Shown: positions 1 to 7,918, numbered from the stretch's first letter. The stretch: 16,462 nt of DNA from Sulfuritalea sp. (GCA_016712985.1 JADJQA010000030.1:60001-76462); one strand, 5' to 3'. Notes: a model not told the origin generated them from the sequence alone. Numbers and translations: made by a program.

Positions 1-1737
1 TGCGGCGGCGCAGACCAGCGCGCCTGCGCGGCGCCAGTGCTCATCGCGCAGGTGCAGGCACCAGGCCAGCGCGGCGACCGCGACGAGGCCGGCGCCGAGC
101 GGCACGATCGCGTCCGGCCCGATCTGCTCGACCAGCACCCAGGCCAGCCAGACCACTGTCGCATACAGCGGCAGGGCGAGCAGTTGCCTCAGACGTTCCA
201 TCCATGCGCCGGGGCGCGGCAGCCAGCGCAGCCAGGCCGGATAGCGCACCAGCAGCGCCACCGGCAAGGCCATGCCGCCACCGAGCGCGGCGAACACCAG
301 CAGGGTCTGCACCGGCGGCAGCGCAAACGCGGCACCGAGTGCGGCGCCCATGAAGGGTGCCGTGCAGGGCGAGGCCACCAGCACCGCCAGCCCTCCCGAC
401 GCCACGGCGTCGAGCCTGGGATGACGCAGGCGCCAGGCCCCCGGCACGTCCTGCGCCAGGGTCGCAATCGGCAAGGCCCCCGAGAGCGACAAACCGAGCG
501 CGAAGAACAACAGCGCCAGCGCGCTGACCAGCGTCGGCGATTGCAACTGGAATCCCCAGCCGAGCGCGTGGCCGGCGGCTTTCAGGCCGATCAGCAGCGC
601 GGCGAGCAGCAGAAACGAGCCGACCACGCCGAGCCCATACAGCAGCGCGTGGTTGCGGGCATCGCGAGTGCGCTCGACGCTGGCCGGCGCCTCGGGTTTG
701 AGCAGGGCCAGCAGCTTGATCGACAGGACCGGCAACACGCAGGGCATCAGATTCAGCAGGACTCCGCCGACCAGCGCCAGCAGCATCGCCGCCAGCAGGG
801 AAACCGGCGCGGCGCCGGCGGCGGCCGCGATCGGCAGGTCGATGACGAAGGCCCGCGCCGTACGTTCGGCGCCGACTTCTGCCCGCTCAGGTCCGCTGCC
901 ATGGCCGGCGGGTACCAGCACGCCGTGCAGTCGCTGCCAGGGGGCCAGCGGCACCTCGGCATTGCTCAGGCGCAAGCGGTAGTCGTCGCCATCGCGCTGC
1001 AGTGTCTGCTCCGCCGCGGGCTGCATCAGGCCCTCGGCGAAGGGGAAGAACTGCAATCCGGACGGCGCACTGCCCGGCACGCGCAGATGCAGCGCCACGC
1101 CGCCGGCCTCGGCCTCGGCACGCAGTTCCCAGTCGGCCGGGGGTGCGGCGGCGGGCCAGCGCTGCCGGGCGGCCGCGAACAGCGCAGCGGTGGCGGGGTC
1201 CGGGCGGGCGCTGTCGGCCACGACAAGATCCCGCCCCAGGCTTGCCGATTCGGGGATGCATACTTCCTCGCAGACCAGCCAGTGGGCTTCGACGCGCACC
1301 GGCAGCGAGCCGCTGCGCGCATCGCCGCTCAGGACCAGCGGCACGCTCAGCATGACCTCGTTCTTGTAGCCGAAGTTGGTCAAGGGGCCGGCGGGCAGCC
1401 GCGCGGGGGTCGGCCAGGCAATCTCGCCCGCGCGCGCGCCGGTGGGGAGTTTCCAGGTGAAGCTGGGCGGGTAGCCGGAATCGCCGGGATTGCGCCAGTA
1501 GATGTGCCAGCCGGGACGAATGCGAAAGTGCAGTCCCAGCCAGGTCGGGCCTCCCGCTTGCGCCACCGCATCTTCGGCAACCAGGCTGATTTCGACATGC
1601 GGCGTGCGGGCCGTTGCGGCGGGCTGGGCAAGCGCCGTATCGGCGGCGCCGACGGACGCCGCTCGCAGGGCGGCGACCAGCGCCACCCAGAGCAGCAGGT
1701 ATCGGCACGGGCGAGCAAAGGGCAGAAGGTTCGGCAT
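1..1737 (-). CDS. dsbD: Thiol:disulfide interchange protein, DsbD/ScsB type (3' end beyond window)
   Basis: The minus-strand frame starts at the ATG at 1737 and stays open to base 1 (579 residues), so the C-terminus is missing. It begins with a hydrophobic signal (about residues 12-30). A periplasmic N-terminal domain of the DsbD alpha type follows, with a CEEVC pair at C156 and C160. From about residue 310 there is a multi-span membrane domain with the two family cysteines, in NLMPCVLPVL (C333) and SPCTAPFMG (C458). Proteins of this family carry electrons from cytoplasmic thioredoxin across the inner membrane to periplasmic partners. A C-terminal thioredoxin-like domain is usual and would lie left of the window. 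The ATG is 3 bp after the stop of the upstream phosphatase gene, so the two are probably cotranscribed. Symbol dsbD is by family; scsB would serve equally well. Confidence 0.9.
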   Translation of the reverse strand, partial: MPNLLPFARPCRYLLLWVALVAALRAASVGAADTALAQPAATARTPHVEISLVAEDAVAQAGGPTWLGLHFRIRPGWHIYWRNPGDSGYPPSFTWKLPTGARAGEIAWPTPARLPAGPLTNFGYKNEVMLSVPLVLSGDARSGSLPVRVEAHWLVCEEVCIPESASLGRDLVVADSARPDPATAALFAAARQRWPAAAPPADWELRAEAEAGGVALHLRVPGSAPSGLQFFPFAEGLMQPAAEQTLQRDGDDYRLRLSNAEVPLAPWQRLHGVLVPAGHGSGPERAEVGAERTARAFVIDLPIAAAAGAAPVSLLAAMLLALVGGVLLNLMPCVLPVLSIKLLALLKPEAPASVERTRDARNHALLYGLGVVGSFLLLAALLIGLKAAGHALGWGFQLQSPTLVSALALLFFALGLSLSGALPIATLAQDVPGAWRLRHPRLDAVASGGLAVLVASPCTAPFMGAALGAAFALPPVQTLLVFAALGGGMALPVALLVRYPAWLRWLPRPGAWMERLRQLLALPLYATVVWLAWVLVEQIGPDAIVPLGAGLVAVAALAWCLHLRDEHWRRAGALVCAAA

Positions 1738-1740
1738 GGT

Positions 1741-2382
1741 CTATTCGCCGGGCAAGCGGCCGATCAGCTTGAGCCCGGCCCCGGCCTGGCGCTGGAATAC
1801 CACCGCCTCGCCGCTGGCTGGCACGATGCCGCTGAGGCCGGTGATATTGACCTGATGCGTCACCAGAATCAAGGGCTCGTCGGGCGCCGCCGCTATCCAG
1901 GCACGCAGGTCACGGGTGCGCTCGCGACCGATTTCGGGCTGCTCGAAAAACGAGCCGAGCAGCGGCAGCGGCGTCACGGCGCCGAAGCCCAGGCCGCTGG
2001 CGGTATCCAGGCAACGGCACCACGGACTGCTGAAGACCCGCGCATCGTGCAGGCCGGCGCGGCGCAGCGCGGCGCCGATGCGCACGGCTTGCGCGCGCCC
2101 CTCGGCGGACAGGTTGCGCTGCGTGCCGCAGTCCGCCAGGGAAAAGTTCGCCGGGTCGCCGGTGCCCGGCGCCAGGGCGTGGCGCAGCATCACGACGATA
2201 CCCTGCCGATCGAGACGTATCGGCCCATCGGCCTGTGCGGCCTGCGGACAAGCGCCGAGCGCGAATGCCGCGAAGGTGGCCGCGAGAGTCCGTCGCGTCC
2301 GGTCAACAACCTGCGTGATGCCCAGAGCGATACGGGAGAAGGCATTGAAGAAGAGCGCTACTGGAAAGGAAAGCCGAGTCAT
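1741..2382 (-). CDS. Histidine phosphatase family protein, probably exported
   Basis: 213 residues. The phosphatase core begins at MLRHALAPG (RH at 67-68; the phospho-accepting histidine is H68), a common variant of the RHG motif. The GTGDPANF and TQRNLSAEGRAQA stretches follow, then SSPWCRCLDTA. The second catalytic histidine is H176 in LVTHQVN. These features fit the branch-1 histidine phosphatase superfamily; the substrate cannot be read from sequence. Residues about 31-52 (RTLAATFAAFALGAC) look like a signal peptide, possibly with a lipobox ending at C45. If so, the first 25-30 residues may not be translated and the true start may lie downstream, but no in-frame ATG or GTG is there. I see no convincing Shine-Dalgarno before 2382. 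Its TAG stop is followed after 3 bp by the DsbD-type gene, implying an operon with a periplasmic setting. Confidence 0.85.
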   Translation of the reverse strand: MTRLSFPVALFFNAFSRIALGITQVVDRTRRTLAATFAAFALGACPQAAQADGPIRLDRQGIVVMLRHALAPGTGDPANFSLADCGTQRNLSAEGRAQAVRIGAALRRAGLHDARVFSSPWCRCLDTASGLGFGAVTPLPLLGSFFEQPEIGRERTRDLRAWIAAAPDEPLILVTHQVNITGLSGIVPASGEAVVFQRQAGAGLKLIGRLPGE

Positions 2383-2652
2383 TTGTTGTGGACAAAAATG
2401 TGGATAGGATTGCTGCGCTTGAATATAATGTGACCATCAAGCGGTGGGAGGGTTCGCGGATTTATTTGAAGTCATTGTTTCTATATAGATTTCGTTTGCG
2501 GTGGGTCGTGAGCTTGGCGAACGTTCGAAGCGCGGATTTGGGGCCGAAACAGGCCTTCGACAAGCTCAGGCTAAACAAATTATTCTTTATCTTTCAATGG
2601 GTAATGAGTAGCCGAGCAATTCCGGTACCTGATTAGAAAGAAGGCTCAGCCC
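2383..2652. other. Intergenic stretch, no gene supported
   Basis: AT-richer DNA upstream of the minus-strand pair and upstream of the lipocalin. A weak open frame from GTG 2388 to 2636 has no recognisable product. A short CTTCGACAAGCTCAGG sequence near 2555 resembles widespread genomic palindromic units. I find no clear promoter by eye. Confidence 0.5.
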
Positions 2653-2751
2653 GTCATTCCGGGGCCGCGAAGCGGAACCCGGAATCCAGGAAACGTGTCT
2701 GGAAATTCCTGGATTCCGGGGTCTGCCCTGGCGGGCAGCCCCCGGAATGAC
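2653..2751. repeat. Imperfect ~99-bp palindromic repeat
   Basis: The left arm (2653-2690) begins GTCATTCCGGGG and ends CCGGAATCCAGG. The right arm (2708-2751) begins CCTGGATTCCGGGG and ends CCCCGGAATGAC. The outer and inner parts of the two arms are reverse complements, with small internal mismatches and a 17-base spacer. The GTCATTCCGG...CCGGAATGAC form is typical of dispersed intergenic palindromes in proteobacteria. It could fold into a long hairpin in either transcript and act as a bidirectional transcript end, or it could be a non-autonomous mobile repeat. Confidence 0.75.
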
Positions 2752-2828
2752 TGGCTAATCGATGAATTGTTCTTTGGCTGACGATCATTGCCAATCAGGT
2801 TCCCGTATTAAATCTATCAAATCCATAA

Positions 2829-3403
2829 ATGTCCATGACAAACATGCTGCGAAATTCACTGAAGCCTCTGTGGATAACTGTCCTGATCCTGACCCTGACC
2901 GGCTGCTCGCTGGGGCCGGCACCCGGCGTGCAGCCGGTCACGGCTTCGATCTTGCCCGCTACACCGGCACCTGGTACGAGATTGCCCGGCTCGATCACCG
3001 CTTCGAGCGCGGCCTGGCCGATGTCAGCGCGACCTACCGGGTGCAGGCGGACGGCAGCGTCGAAGTGCGCAACCGCGGCTTCGATGTCGCCAAGGACGAG
3101 TGGCGCGAGGCCATCGGCCGCGCGGTGTTCATCGGCGCGCCGACGACAGGTTCGCTGAAGGTCTCGTTCTTCGGCCCCTTCTACGGCGGCTATCACGTGG
3201 TCGAGCTTGACCCCGACTACCGCTGGGCGCTGGTGCTCGGACCGGATCGCGACTACGCCTGGATACTGGCCCGGGACAAGGTGCTCCCGGCGTCCGTGCG
3301 TGAACGCCTGAGCGCGGCTGCCTTTGCCGCCGGGATCGATACCTCGGCGTGGGTCTGGGTGACGCAGTCGCGCGCCGATCCAGCGCTGGCGACGCAGCGC
3401 TAG
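2829..3403 (+). CDS. blc: Blc-type outer-membrane lipocalin, frameshifted near 2942
   Basis: Two overlapping frames together make one lipocalin. The first (ATG 2829) encodes a lipoprotein signal, LWITVLILTLTGCSLGP, with lipobox LTGC. At about 2941-2945 the homology moves to the next frame, which reads FDLARYTGTWYEIARLDHRF, then VSFFGPFYGGYHV and LGPDRDYAWILARD to the stop at 3403. These are hallmark bacterial lipocalin (Blc) motifs: GTWYEIAR, the FFGPFYGGY turn and the GPDRDY strand. Adding one base between 2941 and 2944 would give a continuous ~192-residue lipoprotein of usual size. Blc proteins are anchored in the outer membrane and bind lipids. As written, the mature domain is cut off from its export signal. 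An upstream in-frame ATG at 2762 could only make an unexported form with an unlikely N-terminus. A real one-base deletion and a sequencing error are both possible. Confidence 0.85.
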
Positions 3404-3513
3404 TCGACAGGCGGGGCCAAGCGTCCCCGGCCACCGCGCTCTGCACTGCACCTGATCCGTAGTTATCGGCGTGAAATGTCTAAGAGCTTCGAGAAACAGC
3501 GCACAGCCTCACA

Positions 3514-3545
3514 CCCGTCGTTCCCGCGAAGGCGGGAACCCAGAA
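3514..3545. repeat. REP-like short palindrome
   Basis: CGTTCCCGCGAAGGCGGGAAC forms a compact hairpin (TTCCCGC / GCGGGAA around GAAG), preceded by CCGTC and followed by CCAGAA. This is the form of common REP elements. It lies between the lipocalin and prsT genes. REP elements are the substrates of RAYT transposases, and one is encoded at 15657-16433, although I cannot show that this is its cognate repeat. Confidence 0.7.
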
Positions 3546-3768
3546 AAGTGACGAACTGGCTATTCGCTCCGGATCGGGGCCGTGGTCACGTTCCTCCGCG
3601 GGCCCTTCGACGCGAAACACTGACGTTGACCGGGTCGCGGCGGTCAGGGATACTCGCGCCAAAGCGGTTGAAATTCCTGTCCTTTTGGCGGGGGAAGATT
3701 CCCGACGCCATCATTCAGATCAAGAATGGCCTGATCCAGGCCTCCATAAAGGCGAATCTTCCGAGACC
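3546..3768 (+). other. prsT leader with a TPR-like fragment
   Basis: No complete gene is supported here. In one frame, 3701-3740 reads PDAIIQIKNGL, closely matching PGAVIQLKNAL in the first TPR of prsT (bases about 3940-3975). The DNA of the two stretches (3707-3736 and 3946-3975) agrees at about 22 of 30 positions. It may be a relic of a partial duplication of the prsT 5' end. I see no -24/-12 or good -35/-10 promoter. Confidence 0.4.
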
Positions 3769-6583
3769 ATGAATATTCAGACAATCACAGATCGGCGCTG
3801 GAGCTTTCCCGGAATTTTGATGCGTTTGGCCTGGGCCATGTACCTGGGAATTCTTTTGCTGCCGCCCGCATTCGCCACGCCGGACAAAGCGGCAAAATTT
3901 TACGAGGATGCCCTCGCAAGATATGAGAAGAACGACATGCCCGGTGCTGTCATCCAGCTCAAGAATGCGCTGAAAGAAGATCAGAAAATGCTGGCCGCGC
4001 ACTTGTTGCTCGGCAAGGCACTGTTGAAGAATGGTGAGCTCAAGGGCGCCGAAGCCGCCTTTGAAGAGGCGCTGAAGCAGGGAGTCAATCGCGGTGAAGT
4101 CGCGCTGCCGCTGGGCCAGGTCTATCTGGCCCTGGGTCGTCCGGAAGCGGTGATCGAGCGCATCAGCGCCAGCGGCCTGCCACCAGCCTTGCAGGTCGAA
4201 GTCCTGACCATGCGCGGCAATGCCTATAACGAGTCCTTCAATACCCGGCTGGCTACCCAGAGTTTCGACGAGGCGCGTGCGATCGACCCGAAATCGGCGT
4301 CGCCGCTGATCGCCGAGATCCCGATGCTGATCGCGGCGGGCCAGCTTGACCGGGCGAAGGAGAATGCCGCCAAGGCGGTAGAACTGGCGCCGAACAATGC
4401 CAATGCCTGGAACATGAAAGCCTCGGTTTCGCATGCGTCCTTTGACATGGCTGGCGCCTTGTTCGCCTACGACAAGGCGCTGACGCTGGAACCACGTCAC
4501 GTCGACGCGCGTGTTGCCCGCGCTGGTCTGCTGATCGATTTGAAGCGCGAAGCGGACGCCAGAAAGGACCTGGATTTCCTGCGTACTTCCGCGTCGGACG
4601 AGCCGCGCGCGGCCTACCTGCGCGCCGTGCTTGCCGGCCAGCAGGGTGACGGCGCGGCGGTCGTTGCCGCGCTGACCGAGGTGACCAAGTCAATCGACGC
4701 CTTGCCACCCGTCTGGCTGGCACGCCGCGAACAACTGCTGATGGCCGGCGCCCTGGCCCATCACGGACTCGGCAACCTGCAGAAAGCCCGCGATTACCTC
4801 AACCTGATTGTTTCCCGCAACAGCCGCAACCTGGGCGCAAAAAAGCTGCTGGCGTCGATTTACCTCGATATGAAGGACTACGGACGCGCCTTGTCCCTGC
4901 TCGAACCCCTGCAGAAAAGCGTGCCGGAGGATCCGCAAGTCATGTTCCTGCTTGGTTCCGTGCATATGGCCCAGGGGCGCTACCTGATGGCTACTGAACT
5001 GATCGAAAAAGCCGCGACGCGTACCGGTTCGGCCGAGATGAATCGCACGCTGGCGTTCAGCCAGCTTGGCCTGGGGCGCGTCGAACTCGGCCAGGCCAGT
5101 CTCGAAAAGGCCTTTGCCGCCAACCCGGCCGACAGCCGGGCGGGGACCACCCTGTCCATGCTGTACATGCGCCAGGGCCAGGCACAGAAGGCCTTGCAGA
5201 CCGCCGAGGCCATGGTCAAGCGCGACCCGACGAACCTCACGACTCTCAACTTCCTCGGTTCGGTCAAGGGTGCGACCGGCGACAAGGCCGGAGCACGCGC
5301 GGCCTATACCGCAGGTATTGGCCAAGGATCCCGCGTTCCTTCCATCGTCGCTGAATCTGGTCAAGCTCGACGTCAATGAAAAGCGCTTTGACGACGCGCG
5401 CCGCCGGCTCGACGGCATCCTGAGCAAGAGCGCCGGCAACGTGGATGTCTTGTTCGAGTACGGCATGCTGGAGCATCGTGCCGGTCGAATGCCGGAAGCG
5501 ATCCGCTATCTGCAGAAAGCCAGCGAAGTCCAGCGCCGTGATATGCGCCCTGCGCTGGCGTTGATCGATCTTTACCTGGGCCAGCGCCAGAACGAGGCGG
5601 CTCTGGAGGTGGCCAAGGCGCTATCAGCGAAACGGCAGGACAACCTGTCTGTGCAAATGGCCCTGGCGCGCTGCTATCTGGCGCTTGGCGAGGCGGCGAC
5701 TGCGCGCAGCGTCCTGACGGGCGCGAGCCGGCTGGCCGACTTCGATGCCGATGCCCAGGTTGCGATTGCGCGCATGCAACTGGCCGCTGGCCATGCCGAC
5801 GGCGCCGCCTACAGCGTGCAGAAGGCCCTGCAGGGCCGCCCCGATGATCCGGCGGCCATGGCGATGCTGGTCGAGGTCGAAGCGCGGCGCGGCGATGCCG
5901 CCAAGGCGGATGCGGCGCTCAAGGCGCTGACGGCCAAGTACCCGAACCGGGTCGAGACCGCGCTGACCAGCGCCAACCTTGCGATGTCCAGAGGCCAGTA
6001 CGCGGCAGCCATAGCCGCCTTTCGCACCGCGTTGTCGCGCGAGGAAAGCACCGGCAATGCGCTGGCGCTGGCAAGGGCGCACCTGGCCGCCGGCGAGGCG
6101 ACAAAGGCCGCGACTTTCCTGCAGGGCTGGGTCAAGACCCGGCCAAACGACCTGGCGGCGCAAAAGGCGCTGGCGGAAACCGAGTTTCGCGCCGGCCAGC
6201 TTGCTGCGGCGCGTCAAAGCTATGCGAAGGTGGTGGCGGCACAGCCGGACGACGCGGCGACGCTCAACAACTACGCCAACCTGCTGCAACAACTCAATGA
6301 TCCCGCCGCGCAGGATGCGGCCGAAAAGGCGCTCAAGCTCGCGCCGGGAAATTCGTCCTACGGCGATACCCTGGGCTGGATCCTGGTCCAGAAAGGGCAA
6401 GTGGATGCCGGATTGCGTTATCTGCGCGAAGCGCGCCTGCGCAGCCCGGAGAATGGCGAGATACGCTTCCATCTGGCCTACGCCTTGTCGAAGGCAGGAC
6501 GCAAGGCCGAGGCTAAGGAAGAACTGGGTGCCGCGTTGGTCGGTCCCGGTCGGGTGCCCGGCAGCGAGGCCAGAACCAGTTGA
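3769..6583 (+). CDS. prsT: PrsT-type TPR protein of the PEP-CTERM/exosortase system, one frameshift near 5311
   Basis: The first frame runs from ATG 3769 to 5379. The homology continues in another frame from about 5312 (QVLAKDPAFLPSSLNLVKLD) to the TGA at 6583. Removing one base at about 5310-5312 joins them as ...GARAAYT-QVLAKDPAF..., giving about 937 residues, the usual size of PrsT (PEP-CTERM system TPR-repeat protein). The N-terminus has a signal peptide (MRLAWAMYLGILLLPPAFA) and is followed by some 20 degenerate TPR units, starting with AAKFYEDALARYEKNDMPGA. Family members are described as lipoproteins, but no lipobox cysteine is visible here, so this one may be released or periplasmic. 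It probably assists export or assembly of PEP-CTERM proteins and exopolysaccharide; its exact role in the family is not settled. The Shine-Dalgarno before 3769 is weak. A PEP-CTERM gene lies immediately downstream. Confidence 0.85.
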
Positions 6584-6611
6584 AGAAGGAATGGGGGCTT
6601 TGATGGGGCGT

Positions 6612-6635
6612 CGCAGTGTCGGTTTTTACACTGCG
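6612..6635. promoter_or_regulatory. Perfect 8-bp dyad, candidate activator (PrsR-type) site or hairpin
   Basis: CGCAGTGT (6612-6619) and ACACTGCG (6628-6635) are exact inverted repeats around CGGTTTTT. No T-tract follows, so it is a poor intrinsic terminator. It is centred about 95 bp upstream of the start site predicted from the sigma-54 promoter at 6693-6708. That is the usual place for an enhancer bound by an NtrC-type activator. In related bacteria the response regulator PrsR with sigma-54 controls PEP-CTERM genes; assignment of this dyad to PrsR is inference. Confidence 0.5.
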
Positions 6636-6692
6636 TCAGCAAAGGCTCGGCTTACTAATCTAACCTATTGTAGTTAAATGATTTCTTAGCTA

Positions 6693-6708
6693 TGGCATTA
6701 GTATTGCT
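6693..6708 (+). promoter_or_regulatory. Sigma-54 (-24/-12) promoter of the PEP-CTERM gene
   Basis: TGGCATTAGTATTGCT matches the RpoN consensus TGGCAC-N5-TTGCW, with exactly 10 bases between the invariant GG (6694-6695) and GC (6706-6707). Transcription would begin near 6719, leaving a short leader with a GGGAG ribosome site (6734-6738) six bases before the GTG start at 6745. Sigma-54 control of PEP-CTERM genes is established in related floc-forming bacteria. Confidence 0.85.
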
Positions 6709-6744
6709 TTGATGTGCCTGAGAAATTAATTCCGGGAGCAAAAA

Positions 6745-7553
6745 GTGAAAACCAAGTTCAAACTCCTTTGTGGTGCGGTGGCGCTCTCGTTGGCGGGTCA
6801 AGCTTATGCGGCGACGGATTGGGCGCTGACTACTGGCGGCGGCCACCAATCCGACAGGTGGTTATACTACTACGGCAGGCGGTTCGACTGTGGTTGCAAG
6901 AGGCTGGGCAGATACCGGAACCGGGAGCCCCATGATTCTGGAGCAACAAACTGCGCCGGGAAATTTTAGGAAATATGCGGGTGGATTGGGGATCAATAAC
7001 CTTGATGGTTGTGCAACAGGCGGAACTTGCAGTTCCGGCGATCGTAGCATCGGATAGCTCCGGAGCACGCGATTGATAACGAAGCGCGATACGAAATGGT
7101 GTTGCTCTCATTTAAGTCAGTCAAGCTGACAAACGTCAATTTGGCTGGGTCGGTACCGGATTCCGGATTACACGGTTGGCGTTTACCCAAGCGTTGCGCC
7201 GGTTCTAACTGGAACGACCTTGGGCGTCGGTTAAGTTAATTCGGACTGGAACAAGATCGGCAGTTACGCGAATGCACGTTGCAGGCACCAACAATGCAAT
7301 CAATACCGCGAATGTCTATTCTTCTTACTGGCTGATCGGTGCCTACAATCCGCTGGCTGGTACTGACAACGGGTTCACCGCCACTGGTATCGATTATGTG
7401 AAGCTGGCATCGGTGACAGGAGTTGTCTGCGTGGGTGGAACCGGCCCGAATTGCGGCACGCCTCCCAGCCAGGTTCCTGAACCCGGTTCGCTCGCGCTCG
7501 TCGGCTTTGCTCTCATGGGTATGGTGGGCCTACGCAAGCGCCGGCAAGTCTGA
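6745..7553 (+). pseudogene. PEP-CTERM surface protein, multiply disrupted (XDP1-like)
   Basis: The GTG start at 6745 (ribosome site GGGAG) opens a signal peptide, KLLCGAVALSLAGQAYA. The C-terminus, ending at 7553, has the sorting signal VPEPGSLALVGFALMGMVGL followed by RKRRQV, the PEP motif, membrane span and basic tail cut by exosortase. Between them the protein is recognisable only by changing frame: about 6870 (to TTTAGGSTVV...ADTGTGSPM), a TAG at 7055, back at about 7060 (PEHAIDNEARYEMVLLSF), again at about 7150 (DYTVGVYPSVAPVL), a TAA at 7232, and about 7270 (HVAGTNNAINTANVYSSYW). Restored, it would be about 270 residues. The HAIDN...MVLLSF layout is one I associate with the exosortase-dependent XDP1 group. 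With an intact sigma-54 promoter and clean ends, it is either a recently dead gene or a badly sequenced live one. Confidence 0.8.
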
Positions 7554-7595
7554 TTCTGCGTTCTAGCAAGTCCGTTCAACAGCAAAATAACGGAG

Positions 7596-7696
7596 AATAA
7601 TAGGAATAATAGGGGTCAAAAATAATAGGGGTCAATAGGGGTCACAATAATAGGGGTCCAATAATAGGGGTCCAATAATAGGCAATAATAGGGGTC
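7596..7696. repeat. Array of eight AATAATAGGGGTC units
   Basis: Full 13-base units start at 7605, 7621, 7646, 7660 and 7684. Shortened ones are at 7596 (AATAATAGG), 7634 (AATAGGGGTC) and 7674 (AATAATAGG), separated by 0-3 bases. The last unit runs straight into the conserved AGACCACG start of repeat module M. The same unit occurs singly at 10805-10817, and shortened forms start module M at 13539. It looks like local amplification of the edge of a dispersed repeat. Confidence 0.85.
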
Positions 7697-7918
7697 AGAC
7701 CACGTTTAATTACGCACTTCCTCCGGCTCCCAAGCCACCACAGTTGCTCAAGAAACCGCCTCCCGCAAAGAGGCGGTTTCTTGCTTTTGGCATCCCTCGC
7801 TGGTGTGCTTATTGATCTGTGAATCTGCGCGGCCTCGCCAGCGCTGACTCTTCGTACTTGGTCGGCGTCGTTTCACGCCGCGCCTGTCATGGCGCCTCGT
7901 CAAATTGGACGCCCTACA
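7690..7918. repeat. Repeat module M, copy 1
   Basis: About 229 bases that match 13540-13773 closely, and 9691-9797 for the first ~107 bases. Order: GGGGTCAGACCACG edge, a variable CT-rich part, CACAGTTGCT, a strong terminator hairpin, then a conserved stretch containing CTGCGCGGCCTCGCCAGCG. There is no open frame with recognisable product. The last part lies under the 3' end of the minus-strand IS4 transposase frame. Confidence 0.8.
7749..7789 (+). terminator. Rho-independent terminator in module M copy 1
   Basis: A 14-bp perfect stem (CAAGAAACCGCCTC at 7749-7762 with GAGGCGGTTTCTTG at 7770-7783), loop CCGCAAA, followed by CTTTTGG. It is placed to end transcripts from the PEP-CTERM gene. The identical hairpin recurs in copy 3. 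Confidence 0.8.

Noticed and set aside
37..2433. A 798-codon open frame on the plus strand
   Set aside because: It is codon-aligned antisense to the DsbD-type and phosphatase genes, whose minus-strand products have clear family motifs. The plus-strand translation is Arg/Gln/Gly-rich low-complexity sequence typical of a high-GC shadow.
2388..2636. 82-codon gene upstream of the lipocalin
   Set aside because: GTG start, no ribosome site, no family resemblance, and it overlaps a palindromic genomic repeat fragment.
3715..6472. Long minus-strand open frames across the prsT region
   Set aside because: All lie opposite the TPR-encoding frame and have no recognisable motifs.
6612..6635. Intrinsic terminator of prsT
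   Set aside because: The stem is only 8 bp and no T-tract follows; its position fits an upstream activator site of the sigma-54 promoter better.
7596..7696. CRISPR-like array
   Set aside because: Units are 13 bases with 0-3 base spacing and no unique spacers; there are no cas genes.
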